Shown in pieces: positions 55,554 through 64,000 of a stretch of 64,000 nucleotides of DNA (its first letter is position 1; every line of letters begins with the position of its first letter). A program made the position numbers and the translations under genes. The notes below the pieces were generated by a model, which did no database searches, had not been told where the DNA came from, and worked only from the letters and a program-made list of their open reading frames with translations. The stretch is from Sulfuriferula sp. (lineage in GTDB: Bacteria; Pseudomonadota; Gammaproteobacteria; Burkholderiales; Sulfuriferulaceae), in assembly GCA_013140765.1 (NCBI GenBank), contig JABFSE010000017.1, positions 55,371 through 119,370 on the forward strand. Direction: 5' to 3'.

Positions 55554-58301
55554 TTAACCCACTTGTTTCATCAAAACATGCGCGTGCGCTTGTTGCTCGA
55601 CATTACCTTCTTGTATCACTTCTTGTAAAATTTCACGTGCGTTTTCAGCGTCGCCCATTTCTAAATAAACCTGCGCCAAGTCTAACTTAGTTTTTACCTC
55701 TTGCTCGGCTTCACTTAGCTCTGACTCTACATGTTCGACCTCAACAACAGGCGTTATCGCAACCACCGACTCAACCGTCGCTTCGGTCAACGCCACATCA
55801 ATAGGCGCAAGTGTAGGCTCGATCGCTAAAGCTGGTTCTGGTTCAACTTCTTCTGGCTTATCAAAATCAAAATCTATACCCGAGAAATCTAAACTCATGG
55901 CAGGCATGTCAACATCAACTACGGGTTCAACTGTCTCTAGTTTGGCGAATTCCAGTGCAGGCACTTCCACCTCAGGCACAACAACCTCAGTCAATTCATC
56001 AGCCAAGCTAAAATCAAAGCTCAACGTATTATCATCTGTAATCACGATTTCTGGTGCGTTGTCAGTAGTTGAAATAGCATGAACAGCCGTAGGCACTTCA
56101 AAATCCAAGCTGTGTTCTGCGTGCATATCTGGTAGCGTAAAATCAGCAATATCAAATGTGTCATGCGTAACATCAGCCACGGGTGGCATTACATCCTCAA
56201 TCGCCAATGAGTCAGATGCCACATCTAAAGCACTAGACATAGCCAACTCAGTATCTGCAGATACATCCAGCACAGGTGTCGCCAACGCGGCTACTACAGG
56301 TGTGGTATTAGCGACGTTGCTACCGCCATACAATGGATTATGCGGATCCAAACCACGACCTAATTCAGCCGCTTTTTCCCACACAGGCGAATGCTCACCT
56401 GCCAACGCGGAATACAACTCAGTGGCGATGGATTCAAACGCAGGCAAGTTTTTACGTCCAGCATAAATCTCTAACAGCTTCAGCTTAATTTCATGACGCG
56501 CAGGGTCTTTCACCATCGCTTCTTTCAAAATCTCTTCTGCTTGCGCATCACGACCATATGCCATATACACTTCGGCTTCAGCAATAGGATCAACATCATG
56601 CGTATCGAGATTACCCAGACCCGATTGGCTAAAGTCAGTTAAAAACGAAGTATTATTCGTATTAACCACCGCGCCACCTTGCGTACCATAAACGGTATTA
56701 GGTTTCGCTTCTACATTAGTCATGATGCTGTTTTCAAACTTGGACAAACCCGCACGGCGACCACGACTCTTAGACATAAAACCAAACAAAGCCAGCAATA
56801 ACCCAGCGACAGCCCCACCACCTAAATACAATGGATTGATGTTTTCATACCAAGCTGGCTCAACCACAGGTGCGGGGGTAATAGGCTTAATAACGACCTT
56901 TTTAGGCACGGGCACGACTTCTGGTTTAACTTCTGGTTTAACTTCCTGCTTAACTTCAGGTTTAACAGGTACAACCGCAACAGGCTTAACCACGGGTGTC
57001 AAAACCAGCTCAGGTTTAGCAGGTGGCACGGGCACAGGTTTCGCGGCCTCTTTTTGCAGCTTGGCTAGATTTTGGTTCTTCAACTCGACCAAACGCTGCA
57101 TGTCTTTGATGTTTTTTTCTAATGCGGCGGCGCGATCATTAGCTTCTTGTAAGGCTTTTTGTTTTGCGACGGCCTCATCTTGCGCGGCTTGTTTTTGCTG
57201 GGCGGCAGTTGGTTTAACTGCATTGCTTTTACTACCTGCAACAGGGGCTTCACCCTTAGACAGCTTCAATACATCTTGACCTGCTTTAACAGGAGCGGCC
57301 TTATCTTCCACCTTAGGTGTGATTTTCCCGCTATTCGGTGCTGTTTTAGCATCCGTAGCAGGTTTTTCAGCAACTTCGCCCGCTAGTTTTTGACGATAGC
57401 TATGCCAATCATTAGCCTGCAATTTAATTTCACGCACTGCTTCTGCTTCGCTAATGGCGGCGACCTCAGCTTTGCTAGGCACTTTAAGCACCTTGCCTGC
57501 TTTCATCTGATTCATATTGCCCGCAAATGCTTGCGGATTTTGGCGATACAAACCAACCAGCATTTGATCTAACTTCACCCCTGTAGGCATGACGGCTTTT
57601 GCCACCGAACTCAATGTCGCGCCGCGCTTAATCGTCACTGTAGCAGGTGCATCGACTACATTAACATCAGATGTTGCCGTGTCAGGCGTGACTACAGGAG
57701 CGGAGGGAGGCGTTGGTGTGACGACTTTACTTGCAGGAACTGCTTTGGCAACTGGTTTAACAACAGGCTTACTGGTCACGGGCTTGCTGGCTTTAACCGT
57801 ATCAGCAACGACAGCCGTATTAGCGACAGGCACTGAACCAACAACAGCACTCACGGCAGGGGCGACAGTCAAGGTGCGGTTATCTTGCGCAGGTGCTTGC
57901 ATATTAGGTGGATCTAGTAGCAAGGTGTATTCACGCACCATCTGCCCACTACCCCAACTCAACTCTATCAGCATATCAATAAATGGATCGGTAATCGGCT
58001 TGTTCGATGTCACTTTCAGCACTGAGCGTCCACCTGGCTTTTTATCCAAGACCACTTTTACGCCCGATAATGCGCCAGTCATGTCTAAATTAGCACTACG
58101 GTATGCCTCAGCTGTTGCCATACGAGCCTGCAAACTCGCTAATTCTGTAGGGTCTGCCGTTAGCACTTCAATTTCGGCATTCAAAGGTTGTCCTAGGGCT
58201 GAATTAACAGAGAGCTTACCCAAACCCGCACTGTATGCAGGTGCTTGCGCCAATAGTAACAACGCCGCTGATAGACAACTCACCATCTTCTTTTTATGCA
58301 T
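55554..58301 (-). CDS. fimV: FimV-type peptidoglycan-binding polar hub protein
   Basis: A 915-aa protein: signal peptide (about 1-25), FimV core (LGKLSVNSALGQPLNAEIEV onward, to about 135), LysM domain (about 220-277), coiled coil (about 366-420), one membrane helix (about 491-509), a long acidic cytoplasmic region and a C-terminal TPR cap (LDLAQVYLEMGDAENAREIL). In Pseudomonas FimV organises pole-localised twitching and signalling proteins. The position between asd and truA is conserved with Pseudomonas. Confidence 0.95.
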   Translation of the reverse strand: MHKKKMVSCLSAALLLLAQAPAYSAGLGKLSVNSALGQPLNAEIEVLTADPTELASLQARMATAEAYRSANLDMTGALSGVKVVLDKKPGGRSVLKVTSNKPITDPFIDMLIELSWGSGQMVREYTLLLDPPNMQAPAQDNRTLTVAPAVSAVVGSVPVANTAVVADTVKASKPVTSKPVVKPVAKAVPASKVVTPTPPSAPVVTPDTATSDVNVVDAPATVTIKRGATLSSVAKAVMPTGVKLDQMLVGLYRQNPQAFAGNMNQMKAGKVLKVPSKAEVAAISEAEAVREIKLQANDWHSYRQKLAGEVAEKPATDAKTAPNSGKITPKVEDKAAPVKAGQDVLKLSKGEAPVAGSKSNAVKPTAAQQKQAAQDEAVAKQKALQEANDRAAALEKNIKDMQRLVELKNQNLAKLQKEAAKPVPVPPAKPELVLTPVVKPVAVVPVKPEVKQEVKPEVKPEVVPVPKKVVIKPITPAPVVEPAWYENINPLYLGGGAVAGLLLALFGFMSKSRGRRAGLSKFENSIMTNVEAKPNTVYGTQGGAVVNTNNTSFLTDFSQSGLGNLDTHDVDPIAEAEVYMAYGRDAQAEEILKEAMVKDPARHEIKLKLLEIYAGRKNLPAFESIATELYSALAGEHSPVWEKAAELGRGLDPHNPLYGGSNVANTTPVVAALATPVLDVSADTELAMSSALDVASDSLAIEDVMPPVADVTHDTFDIADFTLPDMHAEHSLDFEVPTAVHAISTTDNAPEIVITDDNTLSFDFSLADELTEVVVPEVEVPALEFAKLETVEPVVDVDMPAMSLDFSGIDFDFDKPEEVEPEPALAIEPTLAPIDVALTEATVESVVAITPVVEVEHVESELSEAEQEVKTKLDLAQVYLEMGDAENAREILQEVIQEGNVEQQAHAHVLMKQVG

Positions 58302-58356
58302 TATCTCGACCCCTTTATCATTATTGCGCGTGGCAATCTTTGTTATAAAACATACA

Positions 58357-59355
58357 TTATTGAATACTTAACACTTTCGCAATACGGACTACATTCAACG
58401 CCGTGCCAGCGTGAATGTTATCCGCCATTAACCAATAATTCAAACCCGATTCCTTGCCCATTGCACTACGCACGCGACCCACCAAAACCTCATCCTGTCC
58501 AACCGCATCAACCGCCGTCGGACTCACATCGGCTTCGTCATCAGCAACCAGCAAACCCGCCTGCTGTTGCCATAAAGCAGTTACCAAACCCACACTCACT
58601 GGTTTTAAGGTAGTCACTTGTACTACTTGCCCATGCCCATAAAAAACAGGCACGCGCACAGCAGTCGGATTGATGGTCAAATCTGGCATAGCCAGCACTT
58701 TACGTGTTTCATCAATCAGCTTCATTTCTTCGCTACTATAACCATTATCCATCAAATCACCAACTTGCGGCAAAATGTTAAAGGAAATGCGTTTAGCATA
58801 TACGGTATTTTCGGTTTCGTTAAGACTAAAAATAGCAGTCGTTTGTTGTGCCAGTTCATCCACACCAGCCCTACCTGAGCCAGATACTGCTTGGTAAGTT
58901 GCTACGGTGACGCTATCCACCCCAAACTCACTCACCAATGGCTTCAGACTCAACGCCAAATGTATGCTGACAGCACAAGGGCTGGCGATGATATTCGGTG
59001 CAGTAAAATCAGCCAACACGGCTTCATTAACGCCGACGACAACCAATGGCACATGCGCATCTTGCCTAAATTGCGGACTAGTGTCGATTACCGTACAACC
59101 TGCAGCAACGGCCAATGGCGCATAGCGTGCCGCTACGTCTGCACCGACTGCAAAGATAGCGAGATTAACTTGAGAGAAATCGAAAGGCTCAATACTCAAC
59201 ACTGTTTTTTCATGATACTTAAAGCTGACATCGTCGCCCACAGACGCGTCATCGGCCAGCAAATAGACCTCACCCAGTGCCATATCCGTTGCCGCCAAAT
59301 GCGCTAACACAGCTTCACCCACCAAGGTCGTCGCGCCCAGCACCGCGATATTCAT
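58357..59355 (-). CDS. Aspartate-semialdehyde dehydrogenase-like paralog
   Basis: A 332-aa protein of the Asd/USG-1 family: MNIAVLGATTLVGEAVLAHL for NADP binding, and NIIASPCAVSIHLALSLKPL containing a Cys at the catalytic position. It lies next to genuine asd, as does PA3116 in Pseudomonas. It may be redundant or act on another substrate. ATG at 59355 preferred; a GTG at 59367 overlapping the asd stop is an alternative. Confidence 0.85.
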   Translation of the reverse strand: MNIAVLGATTLVGEAVLAHLAATDMALGEVYLLADDASVGDDVSFKYHEKTVLSIEPFDFSQVNLAIFAVGADVAARYAPLAVAAGCTVIDTSPQFRQDAHVPLVVVGVNEAVLADFTAPNIIASPCAVSIHLALSLKPLVSEFGVDSVTVATYQAVSGSGRAGVDELAQQTTAIFSLNETENTVYAKRISFNILPQVGDLMDNGYSSEEMKLIDETRKVLAMPDLTINPTAVRVPVFYGHGQVVQVTTLKPVSVGLVTALWQQQAGLLVADDEADVSPTAVDAVGQDEVLVGRVRSAMGKESGLNYWLMADNIHAGTALNVVRIAKVLSIQ

Positions 59356-59363
59356 CACCGCGC

Positions 59364-60479
59364 TCACTTAGCTTCCACCAGAATACGCAACATGCGTCGT
59401 AATGGTTCTGCCGCGCCCCACAACAACTGGTCGCCCACGGTGAACGCGCTCAAGTACTCACCGCCCATATACATTTTGCGCATACGTCCCACAGGCACGG
59501 TCAATGTGCCCGTGACTGCGGCTGGGGTTAACGCTGTCATGCTGATTTCCTTCTGGTTAGGTACGACTTTTACCCAGTCATTATGACTTGCAACTATCGC
59601 TTCAATCTCGTCCATAGGCACGTCTTGCTTGAGCTTCACGGTCAATGCCTGACTATGGCAACGCATCGCACCAATGCGCACACATAAGCCGTCTATGTTG
59701 ATTTGGCTATCGCTCAAGCCCAGAATCTTGTTGGTTTCAGCACGCGCTTTCCATTCTTCTTTGCTTTGACCATTGCCTAAATCCTTGTCTATCCATGGAA
59801 TCAGGCTACCTGCTAACGGCACACCAAAGTTAGCCGTAGGAAAAGCATCATCACGCAACACGCCCGCGACTTCTCTATCTATATCCAATATCGCCGATGC
59901 GGGATCATCCAGCAAGCTCGCCACTGCGCGACGCGTTTCACCCATTTGATTGAGCAATTCGCGCATATTCTGTGCGCCCGCGCCTGAAGCCGCTTGGTAA
60001 GTCATGGCGCTAATCCAGTCCACCATGTTTTCACGGAACAAGCCACCCAATGCCATCAACATCAATGACACGGTGCAGTTACCGCCGATGAAATCCTTGC
60101 CGCCTTTAGCCAGCGCATCTTTAATCACATGCTGATTAACAGGGTCGAGAATAATCACGCTGTCGGTTTCCATGCGCAAGGTCGAAGCCGCGTCTATCCA
60201 GTAACCTTTCCAGCCCGCCGCCCGCAATTGCCCAAATACCTCGGTCGTATAATCGCCGCCCTGAGTAGAAATAATCGCGTCCATGGCTTTAAGTTCGTCG
60301 ATATTCCGCGCATCTTTCAATGCGGGAATATCGCGCCCGATGTCAGGGCCTTTGCCGCCAACTTGCGAGGTGGTGAAAAACACAGGGTCTATCACATCAA
60401 AATCACGCTCTTCGCGCATACGTTGCATCAACACCGAACCCACCATGCCACGCCAACCGACCAAACCTACTCTCAACAT
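59364..60479 (-). CDS. asd: Aspartate-semialdehyde dehydrogenase
   Basis: Makes aspartate semialdehyde for Lys, Met, Thr and diaminopimelate. At 371 aa this is the Gram-negative type: [39 protein letters not shown] with the catalytic Cys, and [12 protein letters not shown] with the active-site His. ATG at 60479 with AAGGG upstream; a start 18 codons earlier inside leuB is rejected. Confidence 0.97.
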   Translation of the reverse strand: MLRVGLVGWRGMVGSVLMQRMREERDFDVIDPVFFTTSQVGGKGPDIGRDIPALKDARNIDELKAMDAIISTQGGDYTTEVFGQLRAAGWKGYWIDAASTLRMETDSVIILDPVNQHVIKDALAKGGKDFIGGNCTVSLMLMALGGLFRENMVDWISAMTYQAASGAGAQNMRELLNQMGETRRAVASLLDDPASAILDIDREVAGVLRDDAFPTANFGVPLAGSLIPWIDKDLGNGQSKEEWKARAETNKILGLSDSQINIDGLCVRIGAMRCHSQALTVKLKQDVPMDEIEAIVASHNDWVKVVPNQKEISMTALTPAAVTGTLTVPVGRMRKMYMGGEYLSAFTVGDQLLWGAAEPLRRMLRILVEAK

Positions 60480-60493
60480 ATTATTACCCTTAA

Positions 60494-61558
60494 TTAAAGC
60501 GCGGCAACCACAGCGTCGCCCATCGCCGCACAACCCACTTTGGTCGTACCTGCGGTATAAATATCCATCGTGCGCAAACCACTGCTAATGACTTTTTTCA
60601 CTGCATTTTCGATACGATCCGCGACATCGTCACGCCCAAAGGTATAACGCATCATCATCGCCGCCGACAAAATAGTTGCCAGCGGATTCGCAATATCCTG
60701 CCCCGCAATATCAGGCGCAGAGCCGTGTATAGGCTCGTACATGCCTTTGCGATTCTGGTCTAACGATGCCGAACCCAACATGCCGATAGAGCCTGTGAGC
60801 ATAGATGCTTCATCGGACAAAATATCGCCGAATATATTACCTGTAACAATGACATCGAACTGCTTAGGGTTACGCACTAACTGCATCGCCGCGTTATCAA
60901 CATACATATGCGACAGCGCGACTTCTGGGTATTCTTTGGCGGTTTCAATGACCACTTCGCGCCACAATTCGCTGGTTTCCAGCACATTGGCTTTTTCTAC
61001 CGAACATAATTTCTTATTACGCTTCATCGCAATCTGAAAGCCGATATGCGCAACACGACGCACTTCGGATTCAGCATAACGCATGGTGTTGTAACCTTCG
61101 CGCTCGCCGTGTTCGTTAATATGTATGCCGCGCGGCTGACCAAAATACAAATCACCTGTTAATTCGCGCACTATCATAATATCCAGCCCTGACACCACTT
61201 CGGCTTTCAACGTAGAAGCATCTGCCAACTCAGGATAAACATTGACGGGGCGCAAATTAGCGAACAGATTCAGCTCTTTACGAATCCGCAACAAGCCTTG
61301 TTCAGGACGCATAGGACGCGGCAAGCTGTCATATTGATAGCCACCCACCGCGCCCAGCAACACCGCATCCGCCGCACGCGACAATGCCAGTGTTGCTTCA
61401 GGCAAAGGGTCGCCCGCCGCATCGTAGCCCGCACCACCAATGGCGGCGTGCTCCATTTCAATTTTCAAACCGTCGCTGTTTAATGCTTGCAACACTTTGA
61501 CCGCTTGCGCAGTTACTTCAGGACCTATGCCATCACCAGGCAACACAGCAATTTTCAT
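60494..61558 (-). CDS. leuB: 3-isopropylmalate dehydrogenase
   Basis: Oxidises and decarboxylates 3-isopropylmalate in leucine synthesis. At 354 aa: [47 protein letters not shown] with metal-binding Asp residues, and [17 protein letters not shown] for NAD. Operon leuC-ecn-leuD-leuB-asd. Confidence 0.98.
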   Translation of the reverse strand: MKIAVLPGDGIGPEVTAQAVKVLQALNSDGLKIEMEHAAIGGAGYDAAGDPLPEATLALSRAADAVLLGAVGGYQYDSLPRPMRPEQGLLRIRKELNLFANLRPVNVYPELADASTLKAEVVSGLDIMIVRELTGDLYFGQPRGIHINEHGEREGYNTMRYAESEVRRVAHIGFQIAMKRNKKLCSVEKANVLETSELWREVVIETAKEYPEVALSHMYVDNAAMQLVRNPKQFDVIVTGNIFGDILSDEASMLTGSIGMLGSASLDQNRKGMYEPIHGSAPDIAGQDIANPLATILSAAMMMRYTFGRDDVADRIENAVKKVISSGLRTMDIYTAGTTKVGCAAMGDAVVAAL

Positions 61559-61574
61559 TTTATACTCTCAATAC

Positions 61575-62213
61575 TTAATTAAACAACCAAGGCGCAGTTA
61601 GTTTGCGTTGCGCTTCATATTGACGAATCGCATCCACATGTTGCAATGTCAAACCAATATCATCCAAGCCATTTAACAAACAATGCTTACGATGCGCTTC
61701 CACTTCAAATTCAAATACCGCACCCGCTGGTGTAGTCACCGTTTGCGCGGCTAGATCTATTTGCAAACGATAGCCCTCAGTTGCCGCCGTCTCTACAAAT
61801 AGTTGCGCCACCACATCCGCCGCCAACACGATAGGCAACAAGCCATTTTTGAAGCAATTATTGTAAAAAATATCAGCAAAACTAGGCGCGATAATGGCAC
61901 GTATGCCGTAATCTTCCAACGCCCACGGCGCGTGCTCACGACTGGAACCGCAACCGAAATTCTCCCGCGCCAACAACACTTCTGCGCCCTGATATTGCGG
62001 CTGATTCAACACAAAATCAGGGTTCACAGGACGATGCGTATTATCTTGCCCTGGCTCGCCATGATCAAGATAACGCCATTCATCAAACAAATTCGGACCA
62101 AAGCCACTGCGCTTAATCGACTTCAAAAACTGCTTGGGAATAATCGCATCGGTATCCACATTCGCCCTGTCCAGCGGCACGACCAAACCATTTAAGTGAA
62201 CAAACGGTTTCAT
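61575..62213 (-). CDS. leuD: 3-isopropylmalate dehydratase small subunit
   Basis: Swivelling domain of isopropylmalate isomerase, partner of LeuC. At 212 aa: [20 protein letters not shown] and [15 protein letters not shown], the substrate-binding loop. The ATG overlaps the entericidin stop as ATGA. Confidence 0.98.
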   Translation of the reverse strand: MKPFVHLNGLVVPLDRANVDTDAIIPKQFLKSIKRSGFGPNLFDEWRYLDHGEPGQDNTHRPVNPDFVLNQPQYQGAEVLLARENFGCGSSREHAPWALEDYGIRAIIAPSFADIFYNNCFKNGLLPIVLAADVVAQLFVETAATEGYRLQIDLAAQTVTTPAGAVFEFEVEAHRKHCLLNGLDDIGLTLQHVDAIRQYEAQRKLTAPWLFN

Positions 62214-62329
62214 TTCGCCGCTCTTTCTATCGCGCCACCTGCCTGTTGCACATCTTTGCCGATACCGTTAATGGTGTTACACGCAGACAAAGCTAAAACC
62301 GCTATCGCTACCCATAATAAATTACGCAT
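62210..62329 (-). CDS. Entericidin A/B-family small lipoprotein
   Basis: A 39-aa lipoprotein: [17 protein letters not shown] with lipobox LSAC (lipidated Cys 17), then [20 protein letters not shown] and a short end. This is the entericidin pattern. It sits between leuC and leuD, overlapping leuD by four bases, a location I know for this family in Betaproteobacteria. Function at this locus is unknown; E. coli relatives form a toxin/antidote-like pair. Confidence 0.88.
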   Translation of the reverse strand: MRNLLWVAIAVLALSACNTINGIGKDVQQAGGAIERAAK

Positions 62330-62340
62330 AATGAATCTCC

Positions 62341-63744
62341 TTAAAACGCTCGCACATCCACAAAATGACCAGCCAACGCTGCCGCCGCCGCCATCGCAGG
62401 GCTGACCAAATGCGTGCGCCCACCTTGCCCTTGACGACCTTCAAAATTACGATTTGATGTTGCCGCACAACGCTCGCCAGGCTCCAGTCTATCCGCATTC
62501 ATCGCCAAACACATAGAGCAACCTGGATCACGCCATTCAAAACCCGCCGCAATAAATAACTTATCCAAGCCCTCTTGTTCGGCTTGTTGCTTAACCAAAC
62601 CCGAGCCTGGCACAACCATCGCCAACGTCACATTCGCTGCTTTTTTACGCCCTTGTATCACTGCCGCCGCTGCACGCAAATCCTCAATACGGGAATTAGT
62701 ACACGAGCCGATAAACACCTTATCAATCGTGATTTCTGAGATAGGTGTATCCGCAGTCAAACCCATATAAACCAAGGCGCGCTCCCAATCAGCGCGCTTC
62801 ACCGCATCAGGCGCATTGGCAGGATTAGGCACACGTCCCGTCACTGCCACCACCATTTCAGGTGACGTACCCCACGTGACTTGCGGCTGTATAGCCTCTG
62901 CACGCAGCGTCACCTCATGGTCAAACACCGCATCGTCATCAGACACCAGCGTCTGCCACCAAGCCACTGCCTGCTCCCATTGCGCCCCCTTAGGCGCGGC
63001 AGGACGACCTTGCACATAGCTGATAGTCTTATCATCCACCGCCACCATACCCGCACGCGCACCCGCCTCTATCGCCATATTACACAGCGTCATCCGCCCT
63101 TCCATGCTCAAACCACGTATCGCCGAGCCTGCAAACTCAATCGCATAACCCGTACCGCCCGCCGTGCCTATCGCACCAATAATCGCTAACGCCACATCTT
63201 TCGCCGTTACACCCGCGCCTAGCTCACCTTCAACCAGCACACGCATCGCCTTAGATTGCTTACTCACCAGACACTGGGTCGCCAATACATGCTCAACTTC
63301 TGACGTACCTATACCAAACGCCAACGCACCAAAAGCACCATGCGTACTGGTATGCGAATCACCACAAACCACCGTCATACCAGGCAGGGTATAACCTTGC
63401 TCAGGTCCAATAACGTGAACGATACCTTGGCGCACATCATTCATTTTGAATTCAACAATGCCAAATTCCGCACAATTCTCATCCAGCGTTTCCACCTGCA
63501 AACGAGAAATAGGATCAGCAATCCCCGCATCCCTATGCGTAGTCGGCACATTATGATCAGGCACAGCCACCGCCGCCCCCGCACGCCAAGGACGACGACC
63601 AGCCAGACGCAAACCTTCAAACGCCTGCGGGCTAGTCACCTCATGCACCAAATGCCTATCTATATAAATTAACGCCGACCCATCCGTCTCAGTATGAACC
63701 AAATGCGCCTGCCAAAGTTTATCGTACAGCGTTTGCCCGCTCAT
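62341..63744 (-). CDS. leuC: 3-isopropylmalate dehydratase large subunit
   Basis: Aconitase-family iron-sulfur enzyme. At 467 aa: [28 protein letters not shown] with the first cluster Cys, and [13 protein letters not shown] with the other two. The ATG at 63744 gives [14 protein letters not shown]; a TTG four codons earlier is not preferred. First gene of the leu operon in this window. Confidence 0.98.
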   Translation of the reverse strand: MSGQTLYDKLWQAHLVHTETDGSALIYIDRHLVHEVTSPQAFEGLRLAGRRPWRAGAAVAVPDHNVPTTHRDAGIADPISRLQVETLDENCAEFGIVEFKMNDVRQGIVHVIGPEQGYTLPGMTVVCGDSHTSTHGAFGALAFGIGTSEVEHVLATQCLVSKQSKAMRVLVEGELGAGVTAKDVALAIIGAIGTAGGTGYAIEFAGSAIRGLSMEGRMTLCNMAIEAGARAGMVAVDDKTISYVQGRPAAPKGAQWEQAVAWWQTLVSDDDAVFDHEVTLRAEAIQPQVTWGTSPEMVVAVTGRVPNPANAPDAVKRADWERALVYMGLTADTPISEITIDKVFIGSCTNSRIEDLRAAAAVIQGRKKAANVTLAMVVPGSGLVKQQAEQEGLDKLFIAAGFEWRDPGCSMCLAMNADRLEPGERCAATSNRNFEGRQGQGGRTHLVSPAMAAAAALAGHFVDVRAF

Positions 63745-64000
63745 GAATCTAACCAATCTTAATAATCGAACCAGAAATTATACACAGACTACAGCGAATT
63801 GATAAATCAAGCACAACACCTAACGCATAATAACAAGCAACCACCCGTAGTTTGATTGGCGGAATGTAGCAATGTTAGAACTCGTATCATTCCCCTACCT
63901 ACTCAGAAGCTGAAAGTATTAAACTACCTGATGTGATGGAGCAGGCTGAGTTGGGAGACATCGGCTAGACTTTAGGTCAGTCTCATAGAGATTAAACCTG
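63745..64000. other. Region upstream of leuC with one repeat-element copy
   Basis: No complete gene. On the plus strand TAGCAATGTTAGAACT at 63867-63882 matches the element core at 17857. A 26-codon frame from TTG 63856 to 63936 reads MAECSNVRT and continues, echoing the [11 protein letters not shown] frame at 35.6 kb. A second plus-strand frame to the TAG at about 63969 (…SEAESIKLPDVMEQAELGD) could be the tail of a gene, which I do not recognise. The leuC promoter should lie here, but no convincing -35/-10 pair stands out. Confidence 0.5.

Noticed and set aside
56722..58371. Long Gly/Thr-rich plus-strand frames opposite fimV
   Set aside because: Antisense of Pro/Ala/Val-rich FimV linker codons, with no ribosome-binding site or family similarity.

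Overview
The window is chromosomal DNA from a proteobacterium, most likely a Betaproteobacterium of the Nitrosomonadales/Methylophilales type. The evidence is gene order: rpoB-rplL-rplJ-rplA-rplK-nusG-secE-tRNA(Trp)-tuf-tRNA(Thr,Gly,Tyr); prs-tRNA(Gln)-ispE-lolB; and leuC-entericidin-leuD-leuB-asd-asd paralog-fimV-truA-trpF-trpB-trpA-accD-folC-dedD-cvpA-purF-metZ. The species cannot be named from the sequence alone. Every intact gene called lies on the minus strand, so the window reads from right to left.

Layout, low to high coordinate. 1-6.8 kb: transcription and translation operon (rpoB 5' part, ribosomal proteins, nusG, secE, tuf) and four tRNAs behind a strong sigma70 promoter. 6.8-17.7 kb: housekeeping genes (ychF, pth, rplY, prs, tRNA-Gln, ispE, lolB, a TPR protein, a YgjP-like metalloprotease, plsC, gmhB, cca, an NDUFA9-like SDR). 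17.7-19.9 kb: accessory genes (a RelE remnant, a Uma2 nuclease-like protein, an AAA/DUF4143 ATPase). 20.0-32.8 kb: a surface glycan cluster. It has an EPS-associated MarR-type regulator, gmd, a ColC-like and a ColD-like enzyme (predicted GDP-L-colitose synthesis), an acetyltransferase, GT10 and GT11 fucosyl/colitosyltransferases, a flippase, two GT2 and two GT4 glycosyltransferases and an epimerase. No Wzy polymerase is recognisable.

32.9-39.8 kb: a toxin-antitoxin mosaic placed in the middle of the glycan genes. It carries three MntA/HepT-type pairs, one VapBC-like pair inserted exactly at the start of a hepT gene with a 22-bp duplication, a scar of a deleted mntA-hepT operon, an AlbA_2/Schlafen-type protein, and fragments of older sugar genes (rfbH 3' end, gmd 5' end, fcl 5' end). 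It ends in a second copy of the EPS regulator. Both regulator copies have a GTTCA-N5-TGAAC palindrome upstream. A short element whose core reads NVRT in one frame occurs four times in the window. A MalY/PatB C-S lyase gene lies inside this stretch.

39.8-46.4 kb: ovoA (ovothiol synthesis), then a metZ-led operon with a periplasmic hypothetical protein and PglC/PglD/PglE-like genes (initiating sugar transferase, acetyltransferase, aminotransferase). These probably start the same glycan. 46.5-64 kb: purF, cvpA, a SPOR protein, folC, accD, trpABF, truA, a membrane protein, fimV, two asd-family genes, leuB, leuD, an entericidin-type lipoprotein and leuC.

The most interesting part is the mosaic from 32.9 to 39.8 kb. 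It records successive replacement of deoxysugar pathways (CDP-dideoxyhexose, GDP-fucose, GDP-colitose) and nested toxin-antitoxin modules joined at short repeats. No transposase or integrase is visible in it.
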